A DNA stretch of 6,721 bases, from the NCBI GenBank assembly GCA_028277485.1, contig JANQGE010000080.1, forward strand, positions 1 to 6,721. The letters are read 5' to 3'. The position numbers were made by a program, and so were the translations under genes. Position 1 is the first letter of the stretch, and every line of letters begins with the position of its first letter. The DNA is from Chlorobium sp. (lineage in GTDB: Bacteria > Bacteroidota > Chlorobiia > Chlorobiales > Chlorobiaceae). Positions 5,489-6,721 of this stretch are shown piece after piece. The notes below the pieces were generated by a model. It worked only from the letters and a program-made list of their open reading frames with translations, was not told where the DNA came from and made no database searches.

Positions 5489-5500
5489 TCAAGAGATGCT

Positions 5501-5884
5501 TTAGAGGCACTGCTCTTTCTTTTCCGGCATTTGTGAAGAATGGTGCTCTACAATCATCCATCGCTCACCATTCCAACGGTATACGAAGGTAAACCGCGCC
5601 GGCACGACAGAACCATCTTTGAAGGTAAAGGAATAAATGCCTGAGTTGATGGCAAGTTGGTCGAAGATGCGAACGTTTGCCTCATCGATTTTTCCCACTG
5701 GCTCATTCGCAAGAAAATGAACAAAATAGTCCTCAATTTCCGCATGATTGTGGCGAACCTTATTGGACACTGTCGGAAGCAGAATGCCGTTGGTTGCATA
5801 AAGGCTTGCTACCTTCTTGGGGTCTCCGGTCTGGAGGGCATTATTCCACTCATCAAAGAGTGCTGTAATTTCATTTTCGCTCAT
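5501..5884 (-). CDS. NTF2-like protein, CaMKII-association-domain / SgcJ-EcaC type
   Basis: 127 residues covering a single NTF2-like fold (cone-shaped alpha+beta barrel). Family hallmarks are the N-terminal helix L-F-D-E-W-N-N-A-L-Q (9-18), L-Y-A-T-N-G-I-L-L-P-T-V-S-N (28-41), the D-Y-F segment (52-54), I-N-S-G-I-Y-S-F-T-F (79-88) and the end motif W-M-I-V-E-H-H-S-S (108-116). Bacterial members of this group are small stand-alone proteins, mostly of unknown function, often annotated as SgcJ/EcaC-family oxidoreductase or DUF4440; the fold commonly binds small hydrophobic ligands or dimerises. No signal peptide is present here, so it is probably cytoplasmic. AGAGGAGA at 5891-5898 is an excellent ribosome binding site. 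It lies 65 bases after the queD-like gene on the same strand and might be read from the same promoter. Family call firm, biological role unknown. Confidence 0.88.
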   Translation of the reverse strand: MSENEITALFDEWNNALQTGDPKKVASLYATNGILLPTVSNKVRHNHAEIEDYFVHFLANEPVGKIDEANVRIFDQLAINSGIYSFTFKDGSVVPARFTFVYRWNGERWMIVEHHSSQMPEKKEQCL

Positions 5885-5924
5885 GTTTAGTCTCCTCTAT
5901 TAAATATGATGGTTGTGTAGAATT

Positions 5925-5955
5925 GATCTGAGCCCAAAAACTAAGCTATTTACTC
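5925..5955 (+). repeat. Diverged copy of the terminator-like repeat at 3302-3333
   Basis: This stretch matches 3302-3333 at about 26 of 32 positions with one gap: GA-CTGAGCCC, AAA, ACT, GCTATTT and CTC are shared. The changes break the stem (GGGCT has become AAGCT), so it probably no longer terminates. Its last six bases overlap the stop end of the queD-like gene on the other strand. Confidence 0.45.
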
Positions 5956-6366
5956 ATCGCCAGTGTAGTCGGCCCAGTTGTTCGGGGTCTCATACCAGCG
6001 GAGGTTTTTGAGAGTAACGTTTTCGGGCAGGTGTGGCTGAATCTGGTTGAAGGCCCATTTTGCAAGGCATTCGGCGGTGATTACGACGCGCTTGTTGCGT
6101 TTTGTGATAAATTCGAGGTCTTCGTGGTCGTTTTTCCAGACGGCGAATCCATGATCGAGCTCATCATGCACATGCTGCATCATAATGTCGTTGAGGAACT
6201 TGAAATCCATTACCAGGCCTTCTTCCGGATCGCCTTGCCGGTCGATAATCTTTCCTTCGACCGTGGCAACCACTGTGCCCCGGTGGCCGTGCAACTGGTT
6301 GCAGAATGAGAAGCTGTTCGGCAGCGTGTGGCCGTAATCGAGCTCGATTTTTCGTGATATGATCAT
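5950..6366 (-). CDS. queD: QueD / 6-pyruvoyl-tetrahydropterin synthase family protein
   Basis: 138 residues, close to the 120-140 usual for the family. The zinc ligands are visible as H13 (Y-G-H), H26 and H28 in C-N-Q-L-H-G-H (22-28), which also supplies the catalytic cysteine C22 in the C-x3-H-G-H pattern of QueD and animal-type PTPS rather than the glutamate of PTPS-III. D71-H72 and the E-T-P segment around E126 complete the active site. QueD makes 6-carboxy-tetrahydropterin from dihydroneopterin triphosphate, the second step of queuosine/7-deazaguanine synthesis. A PTPS paralogue with another pterin role cannot be excluded, because no other queuosine genes are in the window. GGAGGT (6377-6382) gives a good ribosome binding site and a clear promoter lies upstream. 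The gene looks intact and ordinary. Confidence 0.9.
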   Translation of the reverse strand: MIISRKIELDYGHTLPNSFSFCNQLHGHRGTVVATVEGKIIDRQGDPEEGLVMDFKFLNDIMMQHVHDELDHGFAVWKNDHEDLEFITKRNKRVVITAECLAKWAFNQIQPHLPENVTLKNLRWYETPNNWADYTGDE

Positions 6367-6407
6367 TGTTACCGTGACCTCCGGAGCTTTGTGCTGTGGA
6401 GACGAAA

Positions 6408-6436
6408 AGTGTACGGAAAAAAAAGGAATTGGACAA
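6408..6436 (-). promoter_or_regulatory. Sigma-70 promoter of the queD-like gene
   Basis: On the - strand TTGTCC (6431-6436) and TACACT (6408-6413) are separated by 17 bases containing a run of eight Ts. Transcription would begin near 6401, giving a 35-base leader with the GGAGGT ribosome binding site. It may also serve the NTF2-like gene 65 bases beyond the end of queD. Confidence 0.6.
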
Positions 6437-6633
6437 TAGTTGAGAGAGTGTAGAGGTAATAGGTGCTGTGTAATCGGTAAAGGGAGCGGGTGAGAGAATG
6501 ACTGAGATAACCAGCAGCCATTATCGATGAGGCGGGGACCGTGAACTGCAGACTTCAGACTGAGTGCTGAGCCGGGGGAAGCGTAATTTTTTAAATATCT
6601 GAAACTTTCTGCGGATAAAAGACTAGTGTCAAG

Positions 6634-6721
6634 TCAATCATCAATCGTCGGATAAAGGTGTAACAGCTTGATGCGTGCCTTTTCTGTTGTGAAGCGCCAG
6701 TTTATCGTTGCGTCCTTGTTA
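6634..6721 (-). mobile_element. C-terminus of an IS630-type transposase, cut by the window edge
   Basis: Reading in from the window edge on the - strand gives 28 residues and a TGA: N-K-D-A-T-I-N-W-R-F-T, then T-E-K-A-R-I-K-L-L-H-L-Y-P. The pattern W-x-F-T-x-x-x-A-R-I-K-L-x-x-L-Y-P closes many IS630/Tc1-mariner-type DDE transposases. The rest of the element would lie beyond 6721. A TA dinucleotide at 6624-6625 followed by GTGTCAAGT could be the target site and element end, since this family inserts at TA, but without the other end that is a guess. Only the tail is visible, so whether the transposase is intact cannot be told. Confidence 0.6.

Larger units (their letters stand above)
5146..5500. 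other. AT-rich intergenic region downstream of the AbiE operon
   Basis: No convincing gene. The first 180 bases are strikingly AT-rich up to about 5250 and contain AAATTTTT (5185-5192) with AAAAATTT (5212-5219) as an inverted repeat enclosing two GTTAC direct repeats (5193-5197 and 5204-5208). A strong hairpin terminator follows at 5327-5352, and a possible gene remnant at 5370-5488 on the - strand. Confidence 0.6.

Noticed and set aside
6031..6309. Open + strand frame of 92 aa inside the queD region
   Set aside because: Antisense shadow of a gene whose zinc ligands and catalytic cysteine are all present on the other strand.

Overview
The window looks like an accessory stretch of a chromosome from a Gram-negative bacterium of roughly 50% G+C. 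A delta-proteobacterium of the Desulfuromonas/Geobacter/Pelobacter type is my best guess. It rests mainly on the palindromic intergenic element at the left edge, which resembles elements I remember from those genomes, and on the general character of the genes. This is inference, not proof.

Left part (1-1515, + strand): the palindromic element, then a two-gene unit with a predicted outer-membrane lipoprotein (280 aa) followed 29 bases later by a small helical protein (141 aa). I recognise neither gene, but they look co-transcribed.

Centre (1582-5145): two different AbiE-like (type IV) toxin-antitoxin loci lie back to back and are transcribed away from each other. The left one (- strand) has an intact 350-aa AbiEi_2-type regulator/antitoxin followed, with a 38-base overlap, by a nucleotidyltransferase toxin gene. 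That toxin gene is dead: one frameshift, one in-frame TGA and no recognisable 3' end. The right one (+ strand) is an intact pair, an AbiEi antitoxin (260 aa) overlapping by 4 bases an AbiEii nucleotidyltransferase toxin (277 aa) with its active-site motif preserved. The roughly 400-base gap between the two antitoxin genes holds a perfect 11-bp inverted repeat over the left start and promoter, a terminator-like hairpin, a perfect 18-bp-stem hairpin, and a perfect 10-bp inverted repeat just upstream of the right start. The two flanking repeats fit separate autoregulatory operators.

Right part (5146-6721): an AT-rich gap with a strong bidirectional terminator, a possible gene remnant, then two ordinary - strand genes: an NTF2-like protein of the CaMKII-association-domain type and a QueD/6-pyruvoyl-tetrahydropterin-synthase family enzyme with its own good promoter. 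The window ends in the C-terminus of an IS630-type transposase (- strand). Decayed genes, a transposase and defence/toxin-antitoxin loci together mark a plastic region.

I see no CRISPR array, rRNA, tRNA or clearly new enzymatic system. The most interesting points are the paired AbiE loci at different stages of decay, their operator architecture with weak or absent ribosome binding sites on three of the four AbiE genes, and the unexplained perfect hairpin between them.
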